This document shows positions 26,598-35,219 of a stretch of DNA of 64,000 nucleotides, in pieces (position 1 is the stretch's first letter; every line of letters begins with the position of its first letter). The position numbers and the translations under genes were made by a program. This DNA comes from Paractinoplanes ovalisporus. Lineage in GTDB: Bacteria; Actinomycetota; Actinomycetes; Mycobacteriales; Micromonosporaceae. Under the pieces are notes generated by a model, which searched no databases, was not told where the DNA came from, and worked only from the letters and a program-made list of their open reading frames with translations. The stretch is taken from positions 124,001 through 188,000 of the forward strand of contig NZ_JAENHP010000020.1 in the NCBI RefSeq assembly GCF_016834655.1, read 5' to 3'.

Positions 26598-27680
26598 ATG
26601 AAACGCAGAATGTTGTTCAGTGCGGTCGCCGGCGCTCTCCTCGCCGGACTCACCGTCCTCTTCGTGCCCGCTTCCCCGGCCAACGCGCACGGCAACGTCA
26701 CCGGCCCGGCCTCCCGCAACTACGGCTGCTACGAGCGCTGGGGCAGCAAGTTCCAGGACCCCACGATGGCCACCGAGGACCCGATGTGCTGGCAGGCCTG
26801 GCAGGCCAACCCCAACGCGATGTGGAACTGGAACGGCCTGTTCCGCGAGGGGGTGGCCGGTAACCACCAGGGCGCCATCCCGGACGGCCAGCTGTGCAGC
26901 GCCGGCCACACCGAGGGCGGGCGTTACAACGCGATGGACACCGTCGGCGACTGGAAGGCGACCAACGTCGGCAACAGCTTCAACGTGAAGTTGTTCGACG
27001 GGGCGCGGCACGGTGCCGACTACATCTGGGTGTACGTGACCAAGCCCGGCTTCAACCCGGTGACCCAGGCGCTGAAGTGGTCGGACCTGACGAAGGTGTC
27101 CGAGATCGGCAACACGCCGGCCGCGCAGTGGACGCAGCGCAGCGACGGCGTCGAGATCGACATCCCGGTGTCGCTGTCGGGGCGCAGCGGGCGGGCCATG
27201 GTCTACACGATCTGGCAGGCCAGCCACCTCGACCAGTCCTACTACTTCTGCAGTGACGTGAACTTCGGCGGGACGACGACCACTCCTCCGACCACCCCGC
27301 CGACGACGCCCCCCACCACGCCGCCGACGACTCCGCCGACCACGCCTCCCACCACGCCGCCGACCACCACGCCCCCGGCTTCCGGTGCGTGCTCGGCAAC
27401 CTATGCGCTGAGCAGCCAGTGGTCCGGTGGCTACCAGGCTGACGTCAAGGTGACCGCGGGCTCGGCGGCCATCAAGAGCTGGACGGTCACTCTGTCGTAC
27501 GGCAGTGCGCCCGCGGTCCAGCAGTCGTGGAACTCGACCGTGTCGGTGAGTGGCAATTCGCTGGTGGCCCGGAACGCCACCTACAACGGCGCCTTGGCGG
27601 CCGGAGGCACCACGAGCTTCGGCTTCATCGGCACCGGAACCGCGGCCACGCCCACGGTGACCTGCGCCGCGACCACCTGA
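26598..27680 (+). CDS. Secreted AA10 lytic polysaccharide monooxygenase with CBM2
   Basis: Copper enzyme that oxidatively breaks crystalline cellulose or chitin. The signal peptide ends at ANA, leaving His31 as the mature N-terminus, which with His138 (DGARHGADY) makes the copper histidine brace. The catalytic domain runs to about 228 with conserved PDGxLCSAG, YVTKPGF and the axial FCSDV region. A PTTP repeat linker follows, then a family 2 carbohydrate-binding module (about 270-360). The pattern SRxYxCY and CWQAW resembles cellulose-active actinomycete LPMOs. ATG at 26598 is the only start that gives a clean signal peptide. It pairs functionally with the GH5 cellulase at 12027-13640. Confidence 0.95.
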   Translation: MKRRMLFSAVAGALLAGLTVLFVPASPANAHGNVTGPASRNYGCYERWGSKFQDPTMATEDPMCWQAWQANPNAMWNWNGLFREGVAGNHQGAIPDGQLCSAGHTEGGRYNAMDTVGDWKATNVGNSFNVKLFDGARHGADYIWVYVTKPGFNPVTQALKWSDLTKVSEIGNTPAAQWTQRSDGVEIDIPVSLSGRSGRAMVYTIWQASHLDQSYYFCSDVNFGGTTTTPPTTPPTTPPTTPPTTPPTTPPTTPPTTTPPASGACSATYALSSQWSGGYQADVKVTAGSAAIKSWTVTLSYGSAPAVQQSWNSTVSVSGNSLVARNATYNGALAAGGTTSFGFIGTGTAATPTVTCAATT

Positions 27681-27688
27681 CCGGAGGC

Positions 27689-27718
27689 TTCCCCGGCGCC
27701 GGCTCTGGCGCCGGGGAA
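27689..27718. terminator. Perfect 12-bp hairpin after the LPMO gene
   Basis: TTCCCCGGCGCC and its complement flank GGCTCT, starting 9 nt after the stop. Confidence 0.9.
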
Positions 27719-27738
27719 CGTCAGCCGTTACAGTGATT

Positions 27739-27752
27739 TGGGAGCGCTCCCA
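27739..27752. promoter_or_regulatory. Orphan CebR-type operator TGGGAGCGCTCCCA
   Basis: Identical to the box before the GH5 gene. It lies downstream of the LPMO gene and downstream of prs, so it faces no start codon. A ribosome-site-like AAAGGAG follows at about 27771 but no reading frame starts after it; up to 27860 I see no gene. Confidence 0.8.
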
Positions 27753-27860
27753 AGGCGCTCGACCCGGCGAAAGGAGCACGGCTCGACCGGCGGATCACAC
27801 ATTTAGGGCTGCGGGGGACGGAGTATCTGCCCTCCCCGTCCCCCGTTCTAAATCCCCCCG

Positions 27861-28799
27861 CTATGCGAACAGCGCGCTGACCGACTCGCCGTTGTGTATG
27901 CGGCGCATCGCCTCGGCCAGTGCCGGCGCCACCGACAGGATCGTCAGCTTGTCGGTCCGGTTCCGTACGGGAATCGGCACTGTGTTGGTGCAGACGATCT
28001 CCTCGATCTCTTTCTCCTCCGAGAGGCGCCGCACCGCGTCGGCCGCGAACAGGCCGTGCGTGCAGGCCACCCGGACGCTGCGGACGTTGCGCTCGCGCAG
28101 ACGGTCCAGCAGCTCGAAGACCGTGCTGCCCTTGGCGATCTCGTCGTCGAGCACGATGACGTCGCGGTCGGCCACCTCACCGATGATCGTGCTGATCACG
28201 ACCTTGTCGTCGGCGAAGCGCTGCTTGGCGCCGGCCGCCACGTCGACCCCGAGCAGCCGGGCGAACGCGGCCGCCTCCTTGGCGTTCCCCAGATCGGGCG
28301 ACACGACAACGGTGTTGCTCAGGTCGTACCCCCGGAAGTGGCGGGCCATCTCCTGCAACGCGTGCAGGTGGTCGACGGGGATGTTGAAGAAGCCGTGCAC
28401 CTGCGGCGAGTGCAGGGTCATGGCGAGCACCCGGTCGGCGCCCGCGGTGGTCAGCAGGTCGGCGACCAGGCGACCCCCGATCGAGATGCGCGGGGCGTCC
28501 TTCTTGTCGGAACGGGCGTACGCGTAATGCGGCAGGACCACCGTGATGCGTCCCGCCGAGGCACCGCGCGCCGCGTCGAGCATGAAGAGCAGTTCGACCA
28601 GATTTTCCTGTACGGGCGGAACCAGCGGCTGGATCAGGAAGACATCCCGCTCCCGGCAGTTGGCCTGCAGCTGCACCTCGATGCAGTCGTTGGCGAACCG
28701 GGACGTACGGGTGGGAAGCAGCGGCACACCCAGGTGCTCGCAGATCTCGGCGGCAAGGTCGGGATGGGCGGATCCGGAGAAAACGGCAATGTCGCGCAC
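27861..28799 (-). CDS. prs: Ribose-phosphate pyrophosphokinase (PRPP synthetase)
   Basis: Makes 5-phosphoribosyl diphosphate from ribose 5-phosphate and ATP, in the cytoplasm. 312 residues, the usual length. Visible motifs are FSGSAHPDLA at the start, the flexible loop region YARSDKKDAPRISIGGRLVADLL, the metal-binding MTLHSPQVHGFF, and the ribose-phosphate site VIVLDDEIAKGSTV. The loop and the last motif deviate from the canonical DKK.RxRE and VDDMIDTG forms, so this may be a second, specialised prs. GTG at 28799 follows AAGGTGAGG. The operon context gives no clue to function. Confidence 0.88.
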   Translation of the reverse strand: MRDIAVFSGSAHPDLAAEICEHLGVPLLPTRTSRFANDCIEVQLQANCRERDVFLIQPLVPPVQENLVELLFMLDAARGASAGRITVVLPHYAYARSDKKDAPRISIGGRLVADLLTTAGADRVLAMTLHSPQVHGFFNIPVDHLHALQEMARHFRGYDLSNTVVVSPDLGNAKEAAAFARLLGVDVAAGAKQRFADDKVVISTIIGEVADRDVIVLDDEIAKGSTVFELLDRLRERNVRSVRVACTHGLFAADAVRRLSEEKEIEEIVCTNTVPIPVRNRTDKLTILSVAPALAEAMRRIHNGESVSALFA

Positions 28800-28868
28800 G
28801 TACCTCACCTTAAAATGCGGCACCCGTACGGGTCTGCACCGGGAGTGCCAAACCGCTAGCGTGATCGC

Positions 28869-29711
28869 ATGAACGGACTTGCCGTGGCCTGCCGGCGCGT
28901 GGTGCACATCTACCGCGCCGAGGCCGGCGACGTGGTGGCCCTGGCCGGCGTCGACCTGTCCATCGCGCCCGGTGAGACGCTCGCGCTCGTCGGCCCGTCC
29001 GGCTCCGGCAAGTCGACGCTGATCGCGCTGCTGGCCGGGCTGATGCGTCCCTCGGCGGGCCGGATCAACATCGGCACGTACGACATGGGCAAGCTCTCCG
29101 ACGGTGAGATCTCCCGCCTGCGGGGGACCGAGATCGGCGTGGTCCTGCAGGGAGCGGCGCGCAACCTCCTTCCGTACGCGTCCTTGCACCGCAACATCTG
29201 GCTCGCGCAACGCCGTGCGGCGCACACCCGCGGCATCCAGCTCGACGACCCCGACCGCATCCTCGACCTGGTCGGGCTGCCCGGCCAGGGGCGGCAGAGG
29301 CTCAGCGACCTGACTCCCGGCGGCCGGCAGCGCGCCGCCCTGGCCGTCGGCATCGCCACCGGGCCCGGCCTTCTGCTCGTCGACGAACCGACCAGCCGGC
29401 TCGACACCGCCGGCCGCGACGAGGTGCTGGCCGCGATGGAGACGGTGAACGCCGAACGCCAGACGACGATCGTGGTCGTCACCCACGACAACGAGGTGGG
29501 CGCCCGGCTGGGCCGCGCGGTGACGATCCGCGACGGCCGGGTCGGTGCCGAGGGTCGCGACGGCCAGGATTTCGCGGTGGTCGCGGGCGACGGCACGGTG
29601 CAGCTGCCGCCCGAGGTGCTGGGCAGTTATCCGCCGGGCACGCTGTTCACGGTGCAGCACATCGACGGCGAGGTCACGCTGGTGCCCGGCGGCACCGAGC
29701 AGGTGCCCTGA
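28869..29711 (+). CDS. ABC transporter ATP-binding protein with degenerate signature
   Basis: ATPase subunit of a MacB/LolD-like exporter, 280 residues. Walker A is GPSGSGKS (42-49), the Q-loop VVLQ (Gln94), Walker B LLLVDEPTSRLD (168-179) and the H-loop His206. The signature, normally LSGGQ, reads LTPGGRQ at 148-154, so it may pair with a partner subunit that carries the intact signature. The last 55 residues form an extra C-terminal extension. No permease is adjacent, but an ATPase with intact signature and two giant FtsX-type permeases lie 1.8 kb away on the other strand. Confidence 0.9.
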   Translation: MNGLAVACRRVVHIYRAEAGDVVALAGVDLSIAPGETLALVGPSGSGKSTLIALLAGLMRPSAGRINIGTYDMGKLSDGEISRLRGTEIGVVLQGAARNLLPYASLHRNIWLAQRRAAHTRGIQLDDPDRILDLVGLPGQGRQRLSDLTPGGRQRAALAVGIATGPGLLLVDEPTSRLDTAGRDEVLAAMETVNAERQTTIVVVTHDNEVGARLGRAVTIRDGRVGAEGRDGQDFAVVAGDGTVQLPPEVLGSYPPGTLFTVQHIDGEVTLVPGGTEQVP

Positions 29712-29827
29712 GGTCTGTGCCGCGGCGTTCACCCCTTCGACGGAACGGTGGAACATTCCGGGTGGGCGGGTTCTCGAACCTGGCAACCGGCCCGGAGCCC
29801 TGGGCCGCATCCCACAGGAGGGTCTCC

Positions 29828-30136
29828 ATGGATCCGATCACTCTCAGCGTCATCTTTGCGGTGAAGGCGTTCGCGGCCAAGGCCGGCGCGGCCAAGGCGG
29901 CCGCGGTCGGTGCGAAGGTCATTGCCGGTCACTCCGGTGCTACGGCCGCGGCCGCGCATGGCGCTGGGGCGGCTTATGCGGCGGGCGGAGTTCCGGCGGC
30001 GGCCGCGTATGCCCAGCAGGCCGCCGTCGTCGCTGGTTCGATTGCGGGTGTCGCGGCCGGCGCCGAGGCCTACGCGCAGGGCAAGCGGGTCCGAGGTGTG
30101 TCGGGCATCGTGTCCAACGCCCACCGTCTCCTCTAG
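29828..30136 (+). CDS. Small alanine-rich protein
   Basis: 102 residues, about 40 per cent alanine, with Gly-Ala runs and no charged clusters until the end. It could form one or two membrane or amphipathic helices (about 5-25 and 55-80). ATG at 29828 follows a textbook AGGAGGG, which supports a real gene. No family is recognised. A strong hairpin follows the stop. Confidence 0.7.
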   Translation: MDPITLSVIFAVKAFAAKAGAAKAAAVGAKVIAGHSGATAAAAHGAGAAYAAGGVPAAAAYAQQAAVVAGSIAGVAAGAEAYAQGKRVRGVSGIVSNAHRLL

Positions 30137-30166
30137 CGGACGGCCTTCCGCTGACGCACGCCACGG

Positions 30167-30203
30167 AACAGGTCCCCGCCGCACGCAGCGGTGGGGACCT
30201 GTT
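30167..30203. terminator. Long hairpin after the alanine-rich gene
   Basis: AACAGGTCCCC (30167-30177) pairs with GGGGACCTGTT (30193-30203); the loop continues the stem with a G-T pair and CCGC/GCGG, for about 16 bp in all. Confidence 0.88.
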
Positions 30204-30282
30204 GGCGCCGCGTGCGGCCGGTTTGTCGGCTGCCCGGGGAAGAGGCGTCGTATTCGGCGGACAGCTCGCCCAGCGCTGACAG

Positions 30283-30366
30283 GGAACAGCGCGGGGCAAC
30301 AACGGAGACGGCGCGGGACGACGGGGACAGCGCGGAGACGACGGGGCCAGCGCGGGGCGACGACGG
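30283..30366. repeat. Degenerate tandem repeat GCGCGGGACGACGGGGACA
   Basis: About four imperfect copies of a 19-22 bp unit built on AGCGCGG and GACGACGG, directly before the 3' end of the fructosamine-kinase-like gene. Confidence 0.7.
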
Positions 30367-30370
30367 TCGA

Positions 30371-31372
30371 TCAGGGGCTGGGGCGGAACGGTGCCAAGGT
30401 CGCGCGGATTGTCTTGGCGGCGCCCCAGTCGTCGTCGAACTGGGCCAGGACCGCCAAGTGCTGCCGCAGCTGGATTATCGGCATGCGGGCCCGCCAGTCG
30501 TGGTCGAGGTCGGTCAGCTCGGCGTAGACGTCGAAGAACCGCTGCGACTCCGGTGGGGGCGCCGTGGTCCAGAGGTGGGCCAGGTCCACTTCGGCCCATG
30601 TGTAGGAGACGGCAGGGTCGATCAGTGCCGCTCGGCCGTCGGGAGTGGCCATGACGTTCTGGCACCACAGATCGCCGTGGGTCAGGCAGGCCGGCCGCGG
30701 GGGCAACAGCTCGGGGAGACAGTCACACAAGCGTTCCAGCGCAGCGCGATCGGCGGGTTCGAGTGCGGCCTCGACGCGGGGTTCGGGGAGCCAGCGCAGC
30801 AAACGGCGTTCGGCGAAGAAGGCGAAACCGTCGTCGGCCCACGTGTTGACCTGCCGGCGGCGGCCCAGCCAGTTGTCGCGATGCCAGCCGAAGCGGGCGT
30901 GGACGGTGCTCGTGTGGAGGTGGGCCAGCGCGTGGGCGAACTGCTCCCAGAAAGCCTCGCTGTGTGGCCTCGGCTGCAGGAGCGACAACACAAGCAGTTC
31001 CTGGTTCGCCACGATCACGTCGGGTGTCGTCAGCCCGCCGAGCTCCCGCAGGGCCGCCAGCCCCTCGGCCTCCGCGACGAAAACGTCATCGCCCGGCACT
31101 CCAGACGCGACGAAAACGTCACCGCCCGGCACTCCGGACGCGACGAAAACGTCATCGCCCGGCCCTGCGGACGAGGCGGCAAAGGCACCACCGGCGAGTA
31201 ACGCGTCACCATCCGGCGCCTCGGCGAACGCCTTGACGAAGACCGACAGCGCGTCCCTGCGGTGGGCTATCCCGGCGAGCGCGGCCAGCCCACCGCTCAC
31301 CTGCTCGACGGAGACGACGTCGCGGATCCCCGCCCGCGACAACCGTTCCGCCAGAAAAGCAGTCGCGGCCAT
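30371..31372 (-). CDS. Fructosamine-kinase-family protein with an in-frame minisatellite insert
   Basis: Predicted kinase of protein-bound or small-molecule ketoamines, 333 residues. The family hallmarks are present: a nucleotide-binding Lys in FVKAF (Lys47), FGWHRDNWLG, then VNTWADDGFAFFAERRL, the catalytic loop THGDLWCQN, and DPA as the metal site. Between the ATP-lobe Lys and the conserved AEAEGL there is an insert of three 11-residue repeats (SGVPGDDVFVA type, residues about 68-100). They are encoded by three 33-bp tandem repeats at 31073-31171. ATG at 31372 follows GGAGGAG. Confidence 0.88.
   Translation of the reverse strand: MAATAFLAERLSRAGIRDVVSVEQVSGGLAALAGIAHRRDALSVFVKAFAEAPDGDALLAGGAFAASSAGPGDDVFVASGVPGGDVFVASGVPGDDVFVAEAEGLAALRELGGLTTPDVIVANQELLVLSLLQPRPHSEAFWEQFAHALAHLHTSTVHARFGWHRDNWLGRRRQVNTWADDGFAFFAERRLLRWLPEPRVEAALEPADRAALERLCDCLPELLPPRPACLTHGDLWCQNVMATPDGRAALIDPAVSYTWAEVDLAHLWTTAPPPESQRFFDVYAELTDLDHDWRARMPIIQLRQHLAVLAQFDDDWGAAKTIRATLAPFRPSP
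31073..31171. repeat. Three exact-length 33-bp tandem repeats inside the kinase gene
   Basis: Units 31073-31105, 31106-31138 and 31139-31171 begin CGCGACGAAAACGTCAYCGC and differ at only a few bases. The unit length is a multiple of three, so the reading frame is kept. Confidence 0.95.
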
Positions 31373-31395
31373 CAGCAGTGCTCTCCTCCGGTCGG

Positions 31396-31518
31396 GCACA
31401 ACGTCGAACGGGGCGACGGCGCGGCCGGGGCGCACGCCACGACCCAACCGACGGGTACGCAAAACGTCAAACGCGGCGCCACGACCGGGGCACGCGCCGC
31501 ACCCAAACCGCCAGGTGC
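31396..31518. repeat. Two imperfect direct repeats of about 60 bp
   Basis: 31396-31458 and 31459-31518 align over GCAMAACGTC, GACCGGGGC, CGCACCCAA and GGTGCG. They fill the gap between the kinase start and the ABC ATPase stop; no gene is seen. Confidence 0.65.
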
Positions 31519-31542
31519 GTGAATCCCGCCGGGGCGCGGCAG

Positions 31543-32196
31543 CTACGGCCGCACCCAGTTGGCCTCGCCGTCGCCCAGGTGGAGTTCGCGGTCGCACGCG
31601 GCGGCGGCCTCGGGGTCGTGCGTGGCGAAGACGACCGCCGCGCCCCGGGTCGCCTCGGCCCGCAGCAACTCCATCACGCGCTGGCGGTTCGCGGCGTCCA
31701 GTTCGCTGGTGATCTCGTCGGCCAGGAGGATGTCGCCCTGAAGGGCCAGGCCCCGGGCGATCGCCGTGCGCTGTTGCTGGCCGCCCGACAGTTCCTCGAT
31801 CAGCTGGTTCGCCTGGCCCGACAAGCCCAGCGGCTCCAACGCCTCGGCCGTACGCCGTCGCGCCTCGGCCGCCGTGCCGCCGGTGGCTATGACCGCGACC
31901 GAGATGTTCTCGGCGGCGGTCAGGATGGCGGCCAGGCCGTTGTCCTGCGGGATCAGCACCACGCCGAGTTTGACCGCCTGGTCGCGGCCGGTCAGGCGTT
32001 CCCCGTCGACCAGCACCTCGCCCGAGACCGGCGTCAGCAGGCCGGCCATCGCGCTCAACAGGGTGGTCTTGCCGGCGCCGGACGTCCCGGTGACCGCCAG
32101 GATCTGGCCGGGGCGGGCCTCCACCGTCACGCCGCGCAGCACCGTCAGGTCGCTGTCCCAGGCGAGGTCGGCGCCGGCGACGCTGAGTGTCTTCAT
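31543..32196 (-). CDS. ABC transporter ATP-binding protein of the FtsX-permease operon
   Basis: 217 residues. Walker A is GTSGAGKT (37-44), the Q-loop Gln84, an intact signature LSGGQQQR (136-143), Walker B LLADEITSELD (157-167) where the usual DEP is DEI, and H-loop His193. The family is LolD/MacB. It starts 11 nt after the stop of the preceding permease on the same strand, so it energises that permease pair. The export substrate is unknown. Confidence 0.93.
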   Translation of the reverse strand: MKTLSVAGADLAWDSDLTVLRGVTVEARPGQILAVTGTSGAGKTTLLSAMAGLLTPVSGEVLVDGERLTGRDQAVKLGVVLIPQDNGLAAILTAAENISVAVIATGGTAAEARRRTAEALEPLGLSGQANQLIEELSGGQQQRTAIARGLALQGDILLADEITSELDAANRQRVMELLRAEATRGAAVVFATHDPEAAAACDRELHLGDGEANWVRP

Positions 32197-32207
32197 CGAG
32201 GTCTCCC

Positions 32208-35200
32208 CTAGGGCTTGATTCGGCTACGGAGATCGCGGCCGGTGGTCAGGGCGACCACGGCCAGCACCAACAGGACCAGGGCGGCCGCGCCGGCCAGCAC
32301 CAGCACGCGTGGCCACGACGGCAGCGGCAGGGCGGCCGGATGGATGCCGGCCAGCGGCAGGGCCCAGCCGGTGGCGGCCCACCCGGCCAGCGCGGTGACG
32401 ACCCCGACCAGCGAGGCTATGCCGACCAGCGCCGGATAGGTCCACAGGGTGGCCCGGCTCGTAGTGGCGCGGCCCAGGCCCTGGATGCGGAGCGCGGTCA
32501 GGTCCTCGACGCGACGGGCCCGGTCGACCGCCGCTGCCAGCACGAGGGCGAAGGCGCCGAGCAGCACGGCCAGCCCGCCGGCGATCAGGTGGAACCAGAG
32601 CGCCAGGGCCGGGCCCTGCTGGGAGAGCTGGCTGTGCACCTGGGCGGCCCGGGCGTCGGAGAGGACGGTCAGGCCGGCCTCGGTGAGCCTCTCGTCGATG
32701 TCGGGCGGGGCCTTGTGGTTGAGCCACACCTCGGGCAGCAGGGCCGGGGCGGCGTCGATCGCGAGCCGGTCGGCGTATTCGAGGTCGACCAGGGTGGCGC
32801 GCTGACCGAGACGGGGCACGGCGGAGAGGCCGGCCGCATCGTCGACGGCGAAACTGAAGCCGTCGAGGCCGGTCAGCACGTCGCCCGAGGGCGGTCGTCC
32901 GGCGTACGCGATGGGAAGGGGATAGGGCGTGTCGACCGGGTGCAGCCACGCGCCCTCGGGGAGCTCACCGGGCGCGTCGATGTCGACCCGCAGCCCCCCG
33001 GGAGCCGAGCTGACCCGCCCGAAGCTGGGCATCCGCCAGCGGCTTGGGTCGGCGAGAACGGCCGGGGTCACCGTGTCGCCGGGCGCGCCGCTGGTCACGC
33101 TCTCGATGGTCAGGTGGCCGGTCACGCCGACCACCTTGTCGTTGACCATGAACTGGAGTCCGCTGATGCGGCAGCCCCGGGAGCAGGCGGCGACGTTCTG
33201 CTCGTAGGTCCACTCGCCCGGGCGCAGGTCACCCAGGCTGACCAGCGCCTCGCCCTGGTCGGCGAGCGACGACACGACGACGTTGAGCCGGAGTTCCTTG
33301 CCCTTGATCACGTCACCGGCGGTGGCCTTGATCTTGAGGTCGGGCCCGCCGATCACCATCGGCGGCGGCGCGCCGGGCCGCAGCTCGTGGGCGACCTCCT
33401 GGGCCGAGGGGCCACCCGCGGGCCAGCTCGCCACGGCCGCCAGCCGGGTGGTGTCGGCGGCCAGGCCGACCGGTTCGGCGCTGTCGCCGCTGCGCAGGCG
33501 GGTGGTGGCCATCGCGAAACGGCCCTCCGGATCCACTTCCCGCACGGCGTGCAGCAGCTGGCTGCGGAAGACCGGCTCGACCTGGATCACCCGGGCCGCG
33601 CCGACGCCGAGCTCGGACTGCACGACCCGGCCCCGGGCGGCCACGTCGACCGCGCAGGTCGCATAGGCGGCGACGGCCACCGTCGCGACCAGCAGCGCGA
33701 AGAGCCGCTGGGCGCCGGGGCGGCGGGAGAGCTGGAAGCCGGCCAGCGCGGGCCCGAGACGGCCGGCCGCGAGGGCCCGGGTGGCATAGCGGGTGACCAG
33801 CGGCAGCAGGGCCCGCGCGGAGAGCAGGGCCAGCGCGAGCATGACGAACGCGGGGGCGAGCAGGCCGACGCCGGTGAGCGATCCGCCCGAGACGGCCAGC
33901 TGCACCGCGCAGACCACGGCGAGCAGGATGACCACGGCCTCGACGGCGATCGCGCGGGGGCCGTTGACCCGCACCGGGTTGCGGCGCAGCAGGGTGGCGA
34001 CCGGGCTGAGCAGCTGGCGGCGCTGGGCCAGCACGGCCGCGGCGAGGGCGGCCAGCGCGGCGAACGGGGCATAGCGCAGGGAGGCCCAGCCCGGGTCGGC
34101 GCCGACTCCGGGGAACCGGGCCGCGGCCACGGCGTTGACCAGCAGCTGCCCGGCGAGGCAACCGGCCACGGCGCCGGCCAGGATCGCGAACAGGTTCTCG
34201 CCGGTCGCCAGCCACCACCGGTTCCACCACCGCGAGCCGCGCAGCGCGACGACCGCGAGCTCGGACTGGCGGCCCTGGGTGCCGTAGCCGACCGCGAGGA
34301 AGATGCTGAAGCAGGCCAGCAGCACGAGCGGGACGGCCAGCACCGGGACCAGCAGGTGCGCGGCCTCGCGACCCGACTCGATGCGCTGCAGCAGATAGGG
34401 GATCTCGGTGTTCACCTGCAGGTTGGGGCCGATCTCGGTGGCCTTGCGGGTGAGCGCGAGCAGGCCGGCGTCCAGCGTGCCGAGGTTGTCGACGTCGAGC
34501 GCGTCGGCGCCGGCCGTGCCGTCGATGGTCAGGTCGGTCATGCCGTGGTCCATCGTGGCGAACGTGGTGGAGCCGGTGAGGATCGGCTCGGTGGGCCCGC
34601 GGGCCGGGATCGACGTGAAATAGCCGTGCGAGCCCCAATAGGGGTCCGCGGTGTCGTCGACCTCGTACGTCCCCGCGATCACCAGCCGCTTGGGCACACC
34701 CTTCGGTTCCCAGTAGGGGTCGTGCGGGTCGTCGACGAACGCGGCGAAGGTCAGGGTCACCGCGTCGCCCGCGGCCAGCCCGGCCCGGCGCGCCGTGGCG
34801 GCCCCGACGATCACGTCGTCCTCGCCGATCAGGCAGCGGCCGCTGACGATGCGGACGTTGGCGCAGGCGTCCTGCCGGAACACGAGCCGGCTGGGATAGA
34901 CGGCGTCCTTCTCGAGGCCCACGGTCGGGAAGGACGACCCGTAGACGTACGTGAAACCGGGCAGTTCGACCAGTGCGGCGCCCACGTTGGCGAAGTCGGG
35001 CGCGCCGCTCTGGACCCGGTTGTCGACGGTGCCCGCGATCACCACGCCACGCTCGGCGGCGGTCGAGGTGGCGATCTGACCGGCGGCGATCGCGCGGTCG
35101 ATGGCGGTCAGGTAGGCCGGTGAGGCGACCGCCGACGCCACCGCGAACAGGGCCAGCAGCGCGAGCGTGACGGCCTGCCCCCGACGCGTCCAGATCATCG

Positions 35201-35219
35201 CGAGAACGAGCTGGATCAT
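32208..35219 (-). CDS. Giant FtsX/MacB-type ABC permease (second of two)
   Basis: Membrane protein of 1003 residues. It begins with a helix (MIQLVLAMIWTRRGQAVTLAL) followed by a large extracellular domain of about 230 residues, then three helices and a cluster of further ones around the middle, a second extracellular domain with a CSRGC cysteine pair, and three final helices. This doubled MacB_PCD plus FtsX layout resembles exporters or lipoprotein/peptide movers of actinomycetes. ATG at 35219 overlaps the stop of the preceding permease (ATGA), so both are made together. The pair is probably a heterodimer. Confidence 0.9.
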   Translation of the reverse strand: MIQLVLAMIWTRRGQAVTLALLALFAVASAVASPAYLTAIDRAIAAGQIATSTAAERGVVIAGTVDNRVQSGAPDFANVGAALVELPGFTYVYGSSFPTVGLEKDAVYPSRLVFRQDACANVRIVSGRCLIGEDDVIVGAATARRAGLAAGDAVTLTFAAFVDDPHDPYWEPKGVPKRLVIAGTYEVDDTADPYWGSHGYFTSIPARGPTEPILTGSTTFATMDHGMTDLTIDGTAGADALDVDNLGTLDAGLLALTRKATEIGPNLQVNTEIPYLLQRIESGREAAHLLVPVLAVPLVLLACFSIFLAVGYGTQGRQSELAVVALRGSRWWNRWWLATGENLFAILAGAVAGCLAGQLLVNAVAAARFPGVGADPGWASLRYAPFAALAALAAAVLAQRRQLLSPVATLLRRNPVRVNGPRAIAVEAVVILLAVVCAVQLAVSGGSLTGVGLLAPAFVMLALALLSARALLPLVTRYATRALAAGRLGPALAGFQLSRRPGAQRLFALLVATVAVAAYATCAVDVAARGRVVQSELGVGAARVIQVEPVFRSQLLHAVREVDPEGRFAMATTRLRSGDSAEPVGLAADTTRLAAVASWPAGGPSAQEVAHELRPGAPPPMVIGGPDLKIKATAGDVIKGKELRLNVVVSSLADQGEALVSLGDLRPGEWTYEQNVAACSRGCRISGLQFMVNDKVVGVTGHLTIESVTSGAPGDTVTPAVLADPSRWRMPSFGRVSSAPGGLRVDIDAPGELPEGAWLHPVDTPYPLPIAYAGRPPSGDVLTGLDGFSFAVDDAAGLSAVPRLGQRATLVDLEYADRLAIDAAPALLPEVWLNHKAPPDIDERLTEAGLTVLSDARAAQVHSQLSQQGPALALWFHLIAGGLAVLLGAFALVLAAAVDRARRVEDLTALRIQGLGRATTSRATLWTYPALVGIASLVGVVTALAGWAATGWALPLAGIHPAALPLPSWPRVLVLAGAAALVLLVLAVVALTTGRDLRSRIKP

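Noticed and set aside
27735..28527. Plus-strand gene starting at the orphan CebR box
   Set aside because: The frame is antisense to prs and starts inside the operator.
30283..30366. Small RNA or attenuator before the kinase 3' end
   Set aside because: Only a degenerate repeat is visible; no stable structure or promoter could be supported.
32187..35123. Plus-strand frame of 978 codons
   Set aside because: Antisense to the FtsX-type permease; composition is Gly/Gln/Arg-rich with no motif.
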